From: Pictodentalium vernedei | Lineage: Eukaryota; Mollusca; Scaphopoda; Dentaliida; Dentaliidae | Length of the DNA stretch: 64,000 nt | Direction: 5' to 3' | Assembly: GCA_031216915.1 (NCBI GenBank) | Contig: CM062294.1 | Span: 161,527,455 to 161,591,454 of the forward strand | In this document: positions 44,868-56,410 of the stretch, one piece after another | How the letters are laid out: each line of letters opens with the position of its first letter | How positions within the stretch are numbered: the first letter of the stretch is position 1 | Notes under the pieces: model-generated | The model's input: only the letters and a program-made list of their open reading frames with translations | Database searches by the model: none | What the model was told of the DNA's origin: nothing | Position numbers and translations under genes: made by a program

Positions 44868-45190
44868 TATTCATTTATTTATTTATTGGTGTTTAAGGTC
44901 ACATATTTCTGCACAATGGCTAATCATGATCACGGCAGTTGTATCGATGGAGAAAGCCGGAGTACCGGGAGAGAACCACCGAGCAATGGCGAGTAACTGT
45001 CAGCGCCCCAACATACTAACTCCACACAAGCAGGGTTAGCATTGGTTTAAGACAAGTGCACCATCAACATGCGGTACGCTTTAGTACACAACGCCACAAC
45101 GTGCTTGCCGCAGGTGGGATTCGAACCGAGGACCTCTAGGCGTGCTGCCGGCACCTCTACCTACTGATCCACCGCCCCCCCCCCCCCCGC
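44868..45190 (-). mobile_element. tRNA-headed SINE, minus strand, internal deletion
   Basis: B box GGTTCGAATCC and body recognisable on the minus strand. The CCTTGGGCAAGACAC block is deleted between 45092 and 45095, joining the CACAACG sequence directly. Confidence 0.8.
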
Positions 45191-45417
45191 CTCTGTTTTA
45201 TTTCTGAACATTTTGTTGTGAATACCTCAACTCAAAGGACACATAGTGCAAGTAATGGAAAGAAACAGATTAATGTAACAGACAGCGACACTCTCTATTT
45301 GCAACACTCAATCGTCATACGTATTTTACAAAGAAGATATATACAAGAACGTATTTCGCCCGTTACAAGTAAACACATCTAGACAAAATTCAATTCTCCC
45401 TTGAAGATAACAACCCT

Positions 45418-45657
45418 ACGCGTCAACAAGAGAACAAATTCTACCTGCACTCAGTTGGCATCGAGTTATTCCACATGTCGAGTCCACCATTCCTATTACA
45501 GTATTTAACAAGAGATCGTTTGTGCAAGAACGAGCGCGCAAGAAAATTACCACAAAACACTCTAAGTTTGTGCTTAAATCATGCAATCTCTTCGCATTAG
45601 AGCATAAACACGATATATTCTGTGAACAAACTGGAATCTCTCTCACTAAAAGATGAA
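45418..45657 (+). other. Open frame of ~80 codons, unknown
   Basis: A plus-strand frame without ATG runs from a stop near 45410 to TGA at 45657 (…SKFVLKSCNLFALEHKHDIF…). Composition is protein-like but no domain is recognised. It could be an exon or chance. An antisense frame of 112 codons overlaps it. Confidence 0.12.
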
Positions 45658-45965
45658 TACCCCATCTTAAAACATTGTGATTGGTGGTTAACAAAAAAAT
45701 CATTTTAAATGTTAATATCTTCACTCGAAAACACTTGAACTTGACTTGGGACAAAACGCCAGTGCCGGAGTGGTTTCGAGAGGAAGTGCCCCGTCACCAT
45801 CTCCAAGTATTGTCAGTGGTGGCTCTCAAAAATTAGTTTTAAAGAATTTCAAGTTCAATGTTATTGAGTGGGAAGGGGTGGAGGGGACTACACTTTGGGG
45901 GATAAGATCTCCATTCGCAAAACATTTAGAAAAGTACCTCCCATACCTCCATACATTAAACATGC

Positions 45966-46170
45966 TTAACTCTTAGAAGCCGGGGAATCAGAATTAATTT
46001 GTTGCGCATGACACCCCGCGAAGAACTTACAGGCAGGCGACACTTGACTAGAAGCACCTGCTCAGGGTTTAATTCTCCCCAGCCCAAACATAGCCGAACC
46101 ACCACAGCCAGATTAACTGCAGTATTGCATCACAGGCAATAAAACTCGACTCCTGGCTTTTAAGAGTTAA
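45966..46170. mobile_element. TTAA MITE, TTAACTCTTAGAAGCC family
   Basis: TTAACTCTTAGAAGCCGGGG at the left and CTGGCTTTTAAGAGTTAA at the right form inverted ends with TTAA on both sides. No open frame. Confidence 0.75.
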
Positions 46171-47330
46171 ATGTAAGCTACAGTTATATTGCGAATCGGG
46201 GGAAAATATTCACGCAGACATCTCATCTAATTTAATCGAGGGTGGTGTATTTTAACACGAATTGTTTTATAAAGTACTTCTAATGCGGAAATACGAAAGT
46301 TGAAATTTAAAGTCATTGCACTCGTTGCCTTGGCCACCGAAATTGTCATTCAAAGATTGGAGATGGCATAACACGACAACACGAATACTGCTAACATTGA
46401 ATACGGTGAACTGCGGTTAAAAGGCTTTTTCAGTGGAATATTTATTAACCTTTAGTCCACGGAGATTTAATTGTTTGACATAATCAAGGAAAAAGAATCC
46501 AAATTATGAAAATTAGGTTTTCATGGTTAAAATTTTTCTGAGGTAATATTTGCTTTTTAATTATTTGGTCGAGTTCCAAGTTTAATTCCTGAAATTTGAC
46601 TATGACTCACCATAAACGTTACTTATCGATATTAAAGTGAATGTGGGCTGGTATTGAAATCACATATGTTCAATATGGAAAACAATTGTAAAATACACAC
46701 CGCCAACTGGGACAACGGTGGATACGTCGCGCAACACGCCAATGTGAATTTTTGGCGAACGGGCCGAGTTATTCCACCAAATAGATTGCTTTTATGTGCA
46801 CTTGTTCTGTATCCTGCATTTTACGAGAGTAACGTGACTTGGTAAAAAGGAGCCAACCCAAGTGATACCACGTTTTCTTCACAAATTGCCGATGTGACTT
46901 CTGGACGGAATGTATTGCGGACATGGTTGTGAAATACTGAAGTACGCTATCAATTCAGAAACGTTTATGCCAGCTTATTATGCTAGCGCAATATAGAAAC
47001 AGTTCACCTAAAATTAATATAAAAGTAAAATTAAAAAAATAGGTAATAACGGATTCCGCATATTAGTGGATCCAGTATATATAAGGTTCAATATTTTTGT
47101 AAGTCAATTGAATTTTCTTGAGATTTAGTACAAACATTAACTATGTCAAGAATTGTGCCAAATGATACGAGCGCATGATACCCAGCTCAACGAAATAAGT
47201 TAGAGATGATCATGTTTTGCAATGATGATATTTTTATATACATGTCGGCCTATCATGCATTGAGCATGACAAATAAAACAAGGAAACATACAGCTGAAAC
47301 CTTACTACAAACTCCAGTGGTTATAGTACA
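46171..47330. other. No gene seen
   Basis: AT-rich DNA with short frames only. Confidence 0.4.
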
Positions 47331-47334
47331 AGTA

Positions 47335-47465
47335 CAGTACGTGGAGAGTGTATTATCACTAAATCACCCGTAGAGTGGAGATTCCACCCGAGCAATAATT
47401 GCAAATTTATTGCAAAGCATAACCAGCACAAGCAAAGTTTCAGCCAATAGACTTCCGTCATGATT
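47335..47465 (+). mobile_element. TA-flanked MITE, CAGTACGTGGAG family, half copy
   Basis: TA then CAGTACGTGGAGAGTGTATT, then GAGATTCCACCCGAGCAATA and CAGCCAATAGACTTCCG. The right half is missing. Confidence 0.75.
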
Positions 47466-49056
47466 TTCATTCATAAAAAGTCATTTCATAGACGCTGAAT
47501 GAAAAAAGACATGTACCTAATCCATTCAGACGTGAAGAGAAGGAATATGGTAAGATAAATTGGGTATTACCGCCATTTGGGTTTCCGAGATGGTGTATTA
47601 ATGTATCGAACTCGCCTCCGATTGATATATGGACTCGTCCTTACGGACTCGTAAATATATACCCAGAGTCGAGGTCTCGATTTTAATTCTCAATCTCGGA
47701 AAACCCACATGTTGGCAATAACTTAAATGTATTAGAAAACAACTTGCGCGCAAAATTCTTCCTTGATATGGATGTTTTCTGCAGTGCAAACTACCATGGT
47801 TAGAGAACGTTGCGCGTCAGAGAGACTGGTTCAGTCCAGCTTTCGAAAATAAAGCTAAAAGTTTATTTTTCAAACACGCCCATGATCCTTTTTCAATAAG
47901 CAAAGAGCAAGCGAAATAAAATTATAAATCGCATGGAATTAGCGTTATAATGATGACGTACTATTTCATATTGACTGCTTCATTTTTTTCCTTTTCCTAT
48001 CTTTCTTTTTAAACGATCAAACACTCATTAGATATATTACTTCCCACTGTCTGTGACAAAATATCCCTTTTGTAACCTTTCTGGAATTTTCTAATTGTCC
48101 TTCAAATACTGGAATAGGAATCGATGAACACCTTCCACTATAAATATCTCACATTTCTATTCGTTCGTGCGAACCAGGGCTAAAGTAAAGCTATTTTGAG
48201 ATCTGCTGCCATTATCATTACTTAACAACGATATGTTATTTCCTGGCAACAAGTGGAGATATACGTCCTGTTTGATATATGTCTGCTTCCCTTAAAGATT
48301 GGCAGTATAATACTTTGGCTCATGGTTTATTTTAACCACTCACCTTTAGACACTCCCCAGACAATCGAAGTGTGGATAGCAAATGCACTGAGGCAGCTGT
48401 CCTTTCACGTCGGCATTGGGTAGTTGGTGTCGGTTTGGATACACAACTTTAATGCCGCCTTTATAAAAAAAGGAAAGTTCAAATACACGTATATCTTGAA
48501 GACATATTTCTACAAATGCAACTTGGAAATAGAAACGTCACATATTTTCAAGTTACGCACTTAGCAAGCAAAATGTCTAACTTATACAATAAACGCAGCA
48601 TATATTCACCCATTGGAACGAGTACGAGCTCCCCTTATGACAATACATATAAGCTGTGATATCGATGGAGAAAAAAATATAAAAAAATAAACTGTGTGTA
48701 GTGATTTTTTTCTCAAGCTTTGAATGCTCAATGCACCGGCTGATTTGTTTACCTGCGCTGTGATGCAGAATTGTCAAAACACGATATTCGCATTACGCGA
48801 TTAGGAATTTAACGAATTCAATCTCTAAAACACAATTAGCCCTGCCACACAAAACTGGAGTGGTTAAATAGCTAAATGCTGTGGGGGACAAATGTGAGGC
48901 GTGGGATTTTGCAGTGTGGACATGATTAAATAAAATGTCAATTTAGACCAGTCTCTGCGGAACTAGCTCTATATGATGACGTGCATATTCATTTAACATT
49001 CTCTATCCAGCCAACATTCTGTCTGATACTATTTGACGGTGCGGTAATATATTTCA
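47466..49056. other. 1.6 kb with no recognised gene
   Basis: Short frames only; no hairpin or repeat supported. Confidence 0.4.
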
Positions 49057-49306
49057 TTAACCGGTAGAGTACTGGAAGCCCATATTTGGCGTTCTTACTG
49101 AAGTGCAGGTACCACAACATGAAAACTTCATACTCGGCGGATGTGCTTTATATTATCATTAATGCCACATTATTTAGTCTGTGATAATTTGCCTTGTTAC
49201 AATTCATGGGAGAGTGCTTGTTGGCACTCTCCCATTAATTGAAACAAGGCAAAGACATGCGACCAAATTTTGATAACAAAAAATAATTTAGCACTCTACC
49301 AGTTAA
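49057..49306. mobile_element. TTAA MITE, TTAACCGGTAGAG family
   Basis: TTAACCGGTAGAGTACTGGA at the left and GCACTCTACCAGTTAA at the right. The core hairpin is CCTTGTTACAATTCATGGGA and its inverse (49192-49255). Confidence 0.8.
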
Positions 49307-49359
49307 ATAAGGTGCAAAAAATGTTTAATGGGAGATCTGCCAGAAGTTTTCTATGTTTA

Positions 49360-49568
49360 CTGTAAACAACGACTGTTACTTTCCACAGGTGGGCAATATT
49401 TCCCTGGCCGCAATAATATTAGATTCCAAACACTTATTATAGAAATAATCATCAAAAATCATCAAAAATTTAATTAATGAAGCTTGATGTTTTTTTTTAC
49501 CTGGTAAACGCACGCGTGGACAAAACTGCCCACGCGTGGATCACGACCAGTCATCGGCGACCGCACAG
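49360..49568 (-). mobile_element. TA-flanked MITE, CAGTACAGTCGCC family, inverted copy
   Basis: CTGTAAACAACGACTG..CCACAGGTGGGCAATATT at the left equals the inverse of the right end of 50695-51290. GTCATCGGCGACCGCACAG at the right is the inverse of the left end. TA flanks both. Confidence 0.65.
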
Positions 49569-49899
49569 TATGTCCTTTCACAAACATACCAATTCACATT
49601 ACATTTTAAACGCAATGTCGAGAATATTTTATGACAAAAATACGAATACTTAACATCATAAGTCAACAATACATAAACTCTTAATTGATGGTTTGTAATG
49701 CCCATTACTGCAAGCAAGTCATATAGCGATTTTCTTTTACCGCTCTTGGAATGTTTTTTTAATCAGGGGAATCTAGATACAAGAGAAGGGAGATGAATTT
49801 GTATGGAATGATAATATAGGCGCGACCAAAGTCAAAGATAAGTTCTAATTGTTATTTGAACTGATGAAGTAATTTGAATGAACGATGGAAGCAAGTTTT

Positions 49900-50055
49900 G
49901 AAACAAGAACATGTGTTGCGTATGCGCACTAACACCACGTGTTGCGATGGTAATAGTATAGCATTGTGGTTGCTCATACATTCTGGCCCGGCACTCCACG
50001 TAGTCAGTACCAGACACCACGGTAACGTCATTCACTAGACCATCCACTGGGTAGT
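49900..50055 (+). mobile_element. Fold-back arm fragment
   Basis: TTGCGTATGCGCACTAACACCACG, CATTGTGGTTGCTCA and CACGGTAACGTCATTC align with 30055-30170 and 41215-41340. Only this segment is preserved. Confidence 0.5.
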
Positions 50056-50582
50056 GCAAAGATGCGTCTCTGAGTCGTAATTACTCGTTTTATTCTGGGT
50101 CTTATTTCGTTAACCTTCACACCCGCCATGTTGCATAGACGTTTTGTTATTGCGTACTTTAACTGGCATTATGTTAACACACTCTGCCATGTGTTAAATT
50201 AGTTAATTATTAACTTCTTCCATTAAGTAGACTCTGAATATTCTTATTTTCCATCGAGAGCTGAGAAGAACATTTCTTCCTGCGTACTAAAGGAGTCGAT
50301 CAGAGAACATATATCTGATAATAACACAGTCTGTTTGGAAATGTCAGTTATGTCAAAGCTCGACATAATGCTGTGGTTAAAAGTCGGACACTCTGAACTG
50401 TACTGGAAGTCAAAGGTCGTCGTGCAAATCGTGCACATGCGTGAAGCACTTATAGTTGATCAAGGGAAGCTTAACAAACGGGTTTTTATCGGAACTCATA
50501 TGGGATAAATTGACATAATTGTCGTCTAGCATCGAAGCTTATTTGATCGTTACTTCTACAGTACTGATTCGATCGCGGCGTA
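50056..50582. other. No gene seen
   Basis: Nothing supported. Confidence 0.4.
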
Positions 50583-50692
50583 GACTTTAAAATCAGTTTG
50601 GTTAATATTAACCCAAATCAACTGGATTGGGTTCACTTTCATTCGATCCAGTTGATTTGGTGTTAATTTTTAACCCAACTGATTTTGGAGTG
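50583..50692. mobile_element. Hairpin MITE, CACTCTAA family, copy 3
   Basis: GACTTTAAAATCAGTTTGGT (decayed) to ...CAACTGATTTTGGAGTG, 110 bp. TA flanks both sides (50581-50582 and 50693-50694). It directly abuts the MITE at 50695. Confidence 0.75.
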
Positions 50693-50694
50693 TA

Positions 50695-51290
50695 CAGTAC
50701 AGTCGCCGTGGACTGGTTGCAGTCTATGCGTGGGGCGCACGGTGGCTCAGTGATTGACTGTTGAATGTCTATTCTAGAGGTTCCCGAGTTCGATCCCCGT
50801 CCAGGACGACCCGCGTTGCCTACATGAGGGCGGGGTGGGGGGGGGGTGTGCACGCTGACGCCTTGCACTAAGGCGTACTGCACGTCGGCGGTGCACATGT
50901 CTTCAACCGCTGTCACCCTGCTTGAGCGGAGCATGAACAGAGTTAGAATGTTGAGGAGCTAACAGTTGCTCGTCAATGCTCGGTGGTTCTCTCCGGGTAC
51001 GCCGGCTTCCTCCACCCGTAAAACTGTCACGGTCACGATTAGCCATTGTGCATAAGTATGTGGCCTTCAACACCAATAAATAAATAAATATCTACGCGTG
51101 GGCAATGATGTCCGCGCATCCTTTTACCAGGTAATAAGATCATCATCAGCAAAATGTTTCTTAATGAAGCACCGGTTTTTATATGATTATTCCTATAATT
51201 AGTGTTTGGGACTGTTTAGGACCCAATATTATTGCATCCGTGGAATATTGTCCACCTGTAGAAATTCACCAGTGCACGGCGGCCGTACAG
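50695..51290 (+). mobile_element. TA-flanked MITE, CAGTACAGTCGCC family, copy 2
   Basis: Left CAGTACAGTCGCCGTGGACT after TA; right ...CGGCGGCCGTACAG before TA. Contains the SINE at 50735-51090. It lacks the hairpin insertion seen in the 37186 copy and so supplies the empty site. Confidence 0.8.
50735..51090 (+). mobile_element. tRNA-headed SINE with target duplication
   Basis: Head GGCGCACGGTGGCTCAGTGA, B box GAGTTCGATCC, body and CACCAATAAATAAATAAATA tail. TCTATGCGTGGG (50723-50734) and TCTACGCGTGGG (51091-51102) flank it. The CCTTGGGCAAG block is deleted. Confidence 0.92.
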
Positions 51291-51344
51291 TACTTACGCC
51301 AGGTCGTCGAGAATTCCTGAATGAAATACTGCGAAATCAAACGC

Positions 51345-51475
51345 TGTACAGGGATATGGCTCTGCAGTTAAAACACTGAACTTCAAACCGAACTGTCGAT
51401 GATTCGATCCTGACCAGCGATAACGGCGTTGTTTCCTTGGGAAAGACACTTAATCTCCATTTCCTATGTTCATTT
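51345..51475 (+). mobile_element. SINE 5' fragment, older tRNA type
   Basis: GGATATGGCTCTGCAGTTAA (A-box-like), GATGATTCGATCCTG (B box) and TTGTTTCCTTGGGAAAGACA. The head resembles the copy at 61504. 3' part lost. Confidence 0.6.
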
Positions 51476-51870
51476 GTCGTTTTACATTCCCCAAAAGGAG
51501 GTTGGAGAGGCGATGTTTGGCGCAAAACATATGATTTGAGAAACGTGAGTGTGGGGTTGGGAAGTCTTCCCTCTCTGCCCTCTACATGCCCCTGCTGAGA
51601 GAAACGGCGATAGAGTTGGGACAGTCTTAGCCGATAGTGGTGTTGTTAGAAAAAAAAATATCGACAATTTGAAAGCTAGCGCATATATATGAAGGGGAGG
51701 GGGCGGGGTGTAATTTCGTGTAAGGGACCAAGGTTATGTGCATATATCTACGGTTTTCTATCCAATTGCTTTGCGCACTGGTATTTTAAGTATTAAAGTG
51801 GTTGCTGAATACAAAAAAAATGTGAATTTTTTTGTGATGAGATCGCAAAACGCTTACTCACTGTAGTAAA

Positions 51871-52098
51871 GTTAAAACTAAAAGTCATGTCATGAACGGT
51901 ACGCTGATCTAGGCTTAATTGCGCGTAGGCATTGGGCGTAATTGCCATATCGAATGACATCCAAAGCACGGCAGGTTCTCCTAGTTACTCATACCAAACA
52001 CAGGCAATGTTTCTGCACAGACCATATGTACATAACTTGATAGCCTTAGTATGGTCATAACGCGTAGATTAACGCGTAGATCGACGTGCTATTTGTGT
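51871..52098 (-). mobile_element. 0.29-kb TIR element, inverted copy (truncated)
   Basis: Matches the inverse of 52897-53190: GTTAAAACTAAAAGTCATGT, TTAATTGCGCGTAGGCATTG, TTGCCATATCGAATGACATC and AACACAGGCAATG. Confidence 0.65.
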
Positions 52099-52831
52099 GG
52101 ATCCAGATTCTATAAGTAAAATATTGCGAAATCAAGAAGCAGTAAAACAAAAATGAAATGAGCATCTCAGTATCATTGTCTTCGCAGCTCTTGTTGGGAA
52201 TAAAAATGGAAATATAATTTCGACCAGATCGTGACTAAGTTTGATAGTTGTGGCTCCGGGACTTTTGAGGTTCATGTGCGCCTATCACGTGCGCTTACAA
52301 CTGGCCCTTATCGTTTTCAAAACAACCAGTTATAGTACTGTAATTATAACGATGGAAAATGTATTTTGACGGGTTCGCCAATGCATGGTGATCCGCTCAA
52401 ACTGATCAGTTCTGTTGCCTACTCAAATTTCAAAACACCATCGAATTTCACCCATCGAAAGAGACAGTGTAATGCGAGAATCTCGAGTGTTATATTAATT
52501 TAATTTTCTTGATTTTTTTCGTGATTTCGCAATATTTTATTTAGGAATTCCCGACCTGCAATTACAAGTGTACAACAAGTGTTACAAGTTGTTCGCAGTC
52601 TCATCGACGAAGTGTTCACGTTTGCGATACCAATACTGCAATTACTTTTCATAAAGCTGGTTAGTTGCACGTGTGGTTGAATGATAACTAAAACACTTCG
52701 GGAATAAAATTGCACACGGAATCTGGTGTGCAGATAGCATGCCATCGGGATCTGAAGGGGGACTTTTTTCCTGTTACAAATATATATTCACCATTATGTT
52801 TATGTACAGAATGTTGTATGAGAGTCGAATG

Positions 52832-52884
52832 CTTGTTTCTAAGGCTATATCTCGACCAGTCGAGATATAGCTATAGAAACAAGA
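52832..52884. repeat. Short hairpin
   Basis: CTTGTTTCTAAGGCTATATC pairs with its inverse across CAGT, with one unpaired base. Confidence 0.7.
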
Positions 52885-52896
52885 GCGAAACTCTAC

Positions 52897-53190
52897 AGTT
52901 AAAACTAGAAGTCGTGTCATCGCGTCGATCTGTGCTTTAATCTACGCGTTAGGATCGTAGTAAAGCTATCAACTTCTGTACATATGGCCTGTGCACAAAC
53001 AATGTTTTAAGGAATGGACACCCGTGTAACCCGGAGGTCCATTGGCTGAAGCATTGCCTGTGTTTGCAATGAGAAACCAGGAGAACCTGTCATGCTTTTG
53101 ATGACATTCGATATGGCAATTGTGCGCAATTCCTACGCGCAATTAAGCCCAGATAATCGCACTGTTCATGACAGAACTTCTAGTTTTAAT
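52897..53190 (+). mobile_element. 0.29-kb TIR element, complete copy
   Basis: AGTTAAAACTAGAAGTCGTG at the left and GAACTTCTAGTTTTAAT at the right are inverted ends. The interior shares GGAGGTCCATTGGCTGAAGC with the CAGTACGTGGAG MITEs. With 51871-52098 it brackets ~0.8 kb of unrelated DNA. Confidence 0.65.
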
Positions 53191-53920
53191 TGTATTACAA
53201 GGTTTTGTACCTAACATAATGATTATGATAGATTTATCGTACAATTCTTAAATGTAATATCTCGTTTAACACTTTACCTAAAGAATCGGGGGAAACATCC
53301 CACGTATTTTTCAAAATAAACTGTTGAAAAGAAAAATTCATAAGAAACTTCAAGAAAACCATATCGACAAGCTCGTTCCAGTGAGTGATCTTATGATACG
53401 GTTTTGCTAAAATGTTTCCAAAATATGTTTTACAAATAAAAATGAAAATACTAGACTATGATATCGTGTGCGTAAGGTAAAGGGTTACCTGAAATTTCAA
53501 TATCAGATTTCATTTTCAGATTCACAAAAATGCTTGTCGTTTCGGTTCAAACTGTATGCGGGTGCCTTGAACTTTTTCGATCCCCTGTTAAACTTATTGA
53601 GCGCGTGCACGTTCAACATTCCGAAAACAATGTGCTCTTTAATAATTCCAGTGTGTCAGGTACAAAATCACAAAAACAATGTGGTTCCATAATTTATAAT
53701 TATACTTTTTGAAAACTGTTCTTTCTGTTCTCACTTTGCCAGCAGAAATTGTTCTCATAAAAAAGGTGTTAATAACATAGACAATGGAGATTTAACGTAT
53801 AGTCTGTACTATAGTTCTGGGTCTTTCAGTTGATTTATGTAATAAGTGTGCTTAGGGCAATATTAATTTTACCTACATTTTCTGCGCTTGTATGCATTAA
53901 ATACTAATTAATATATGTAT
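53191..53920. other. No gene seen
   Basis: Two overlapping short frames at 53468-53712 have no recognisable domain. Confidence 0.4.
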
Positions 53921-54020
53921 CAATTTATACATATCGTCCCTTGAGTACAACAGGGCACCATCTGCAATGCTAAGGCATTGCAGATGACGCCTTGTTGCAC
54001 TGAAGGGGCGATATATATTG
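53921..54020. mobile_element. Hairpin MITE
   Basis: CAATTTATACATATCGTCCC...CATCTGCAATGC pairs with its inverse around TAAG, with a few mismatches. Confidence 0.7.
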
Positions 54021-54172
54021 TTAAATTAGAAAAAAAAAAACTTTCCCCCATAATGCAATTGGGAATTTAACCTATTAATTCCATTCTTGACTGACGGGCA
54101 AAGACTGAGTCAACTCAAAGAGGTCTCTGGGCGGCCTGCGTCATAAAGAAAAGGTTGGTTTAGAAGAGTACC

Positions 54173-54640
54173 TTGATGGCACCTTTGGGGGGTTCACTGT
54201 TGTTCAAGCTGAGGTCGCTGTCCCTGGAGCTGAGGGGAAAACTTGGGAAAAACAGTGAAAAGGAGTGCCAGATGTGTAATTTAGGCGTGGTGGAGACCCT
54301 GGAACACTTTCTTCTAGAATGCCCAAAATGCCATTCTAAAAGAATAAGATTCCTTGGGAGTATAATGGGGAAGTGGGGTGGGAGAATGAAGGACATGTGG
54401 TTAGGGGAGACTCAAAGTAGAGGGTTAATATTCTAATCGGAAAGATTTGGAAGAATGGGGCAAGGGATGGCATCAAGCAGTTCGTCTCCGAGTGTTGGGA
54501 GGAGAGAAGAAGCGTGGGAATAGGGAGGCAGTTGGGAGTACAGGGGTAGCCAAGACCTTCTCACCCGAGAACCACGACAAATCAGCGGCCGACCAAAGTA
54601 TTATTATTATTTGGTTGTTGGTATATATTAGGTATAACAA
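54173..54640 (+). pseudogene. LINE 3' end (ORF2 C-terminus)
   Basis: The frame 54173-54436 encodes a non-LTR C-terminal cysteine/histidine motif (CQMC...ETLEHFLLECPKC) after LFKLRSLSLELRGKLGK. A frame change leads to 54447-54600, and the element ends near a short (ATT)n run at 54600-54612, a usual LINE tail. Reverse transcriptase and endonuclease are missing, so it is a strongly 5'-truncated insertion. Its sequence differs from the LINE at 17.2-18.5 kb, so two LINE families are present. Confidence 0.75.
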
Positions 54641-55530
54641 GTTTTGCAATGTTGAATTTTAAATTATACCTTTATATCGATAGATTTTTGTGCTAACAGT
54701 TCATATTGTGCTTTGAAGTTGTTGCCTTCAGATTAATTTATCACATTTATGACTGTAAGCTCATTACTAGCAATCGCGAATGCGTAGTAAACGCTTCTGA
54801 CCAGCGGAGGAGAAACGACTGTGAATATCTGTCACCAATACTGATATATACTCTAGCGGAGATGTGAAAATGTCTGACGCCAGCCTGCTGGCAAAGTGAA
54901 AATACACCTATTGAAATGTACAAGGTCTCTCTAGAACGCGTTTCAAAAGCTTGTAAAGCTATATAAGTAATAACTTGTATTACGCAGTTTCCAGATACAG
55001 ATTTTATTACAGGGGCCCTGATACACGCTGTATTCGGGTAATTACGGGCTTAATACATACTTATTGCCAGATAAATTACATAATTATGGTTATGACTCCT
55101 GCGGTTGTCCGTTGTCCCCACAATACTGCAATAGTTTGCCCATCATTTCTGGCGAGACAGAAAAAGAGTCTCATCTTTTCCTAACACACATTCTGCTCGT
55201 CCTAAACGAGTTTCGCGGGTCGCCATTGGCGTCATTGACGTTCATAGATTCTCAAAGCGACATTGCAAGATTACACGGTTTGTTTTTGTATAGCAATGCA
55301 GCGTAGGCTCGTTGTGACATGTGCGGGGTGGGACGGGGATGTCTCTCCCCAATACCCCATCATAATTTTCATTGGTTGGAGGTTTGAAGGTATAAATTCC
55401 TATAGTTAGGAAAATCAAATCAATTTCATTTATATTTTCAACTTTTCAGACTTTTCCCATCAGTCGATTTGAATTTTCAACCCTTGATCACAGTTTTCCG
55501 ACTGTCACGGAGATCGGTTGTGGTTACTGG
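54641..55530. other. No gene seen
   Basis: Frames at 54975-55306 overlap in two phases without a recognised domain. Confidence 0.4.
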
Positions 55531-55532
55531 TC

Positions 55533-55781
55533 TTAGCCCTTTACCCAACGAATCGCCCGCATCTGCCCGCGTAATATCCAAATTCAGCAGTTTCAAAAAT
55601 ATTATTTTTCAAAAAATTTCAACAAAACCATATCATGTGACCCCTCGTTGAAACGAGCCCGTCGAGCTCGTTTCAACGAGGGTTCACATGATATGGTTTT
55701 GTTGAATTTTTCTGAAATAATTGAAAAAATTATATTTAAAATAATACATTTTGATTTCGTTTGCGTTGGGTAAAGGGTTAC
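55533..55781. mobile_element. TTAA MITE (CCCTTTACC family, TTAG/TTAC flanks)
   Basis: CCCTTTACCCAACGAATCGC and the inverse GCGTTGGGTAAAGGG. The core palindrome is GACCCCTCGTTGAAACGAGC. The TTAA duplication has mutated on both sides. Confidence 0.8.
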
Positions 55782-55890
55782 TCATTTGCTGTGCTCCTAC
55801 TCCATATTTCGTTTAATTTCCGGTTCCCAGCATTTGAACTGACTGACGACTCAAGTTTTCCTTTAAAATGACTAGGCTACACAAATAATA

Positions 55891-55983
55891 TAGACTTACA
55901 GCTATTCTGCCAATACCTACTCGTTCCAACTGACTTGGAGTGAAATGGAAAGAGTGGGTACTGGCTGAATAGCTGTCAGTCTA
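55891..55983. repeat. Hairpin
   Basis: TAGACTTACAGCTATTC and GAATAGCTGTCAGTCTA pair, with inner CCA.TACCTACTC/GAGTGGGTACTGG pairing. Confidence 0.65.
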
Positions 55984-56287
55984 AAGTCTGGTCAGTGCAA
56001 AGAAAAACTCATAGACCGACGTGGGGAAGTGCATTTTTCTTTTGGTTAAAAATGACTAGGTTTAAGCCAGACGAAAGCCTCGGGAATCCATCACTTGGGT
56101 TCCAAAAATAAAGATTTGGGTACTTTACAGCAGCCACAATTAGATTTGATGAAAATACTCAGCGGATAAAGAGTTAAGTGTGTCGTAACCAGACCACGAT
56201 CTGACCGAGATGGGGAAAAGGACAAGTTTTGTGATTGCAGTGAATTTTATAAAGTTAACTCATCACATTAACGCAAATGTGTGATGA

Positions 56288-56410
56288 AATGAAAGTGTTT
56301 GTAGTACAGTTGCTGTGGAGTGTTTGTAATTCACTCGTGGGCAATGATGTCCACGCATGCGTTTACCAGGTTATAAAAATCATCATCAACAGAACTTTAA
56401 TTAAGGGGAC
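56288..56410 (+). mobile_element. TA-flanked MITE, CAGTACAGTCGCC family, left half
   Basis: TACAGTTGCTGTGGAGTG, CACTCGTGGGCAATGATGTC, TTTACCAGGTTATAA and ATCATCATCAAC match copies at 37186 and 50695. Right half absent. Confidence 0.6.
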
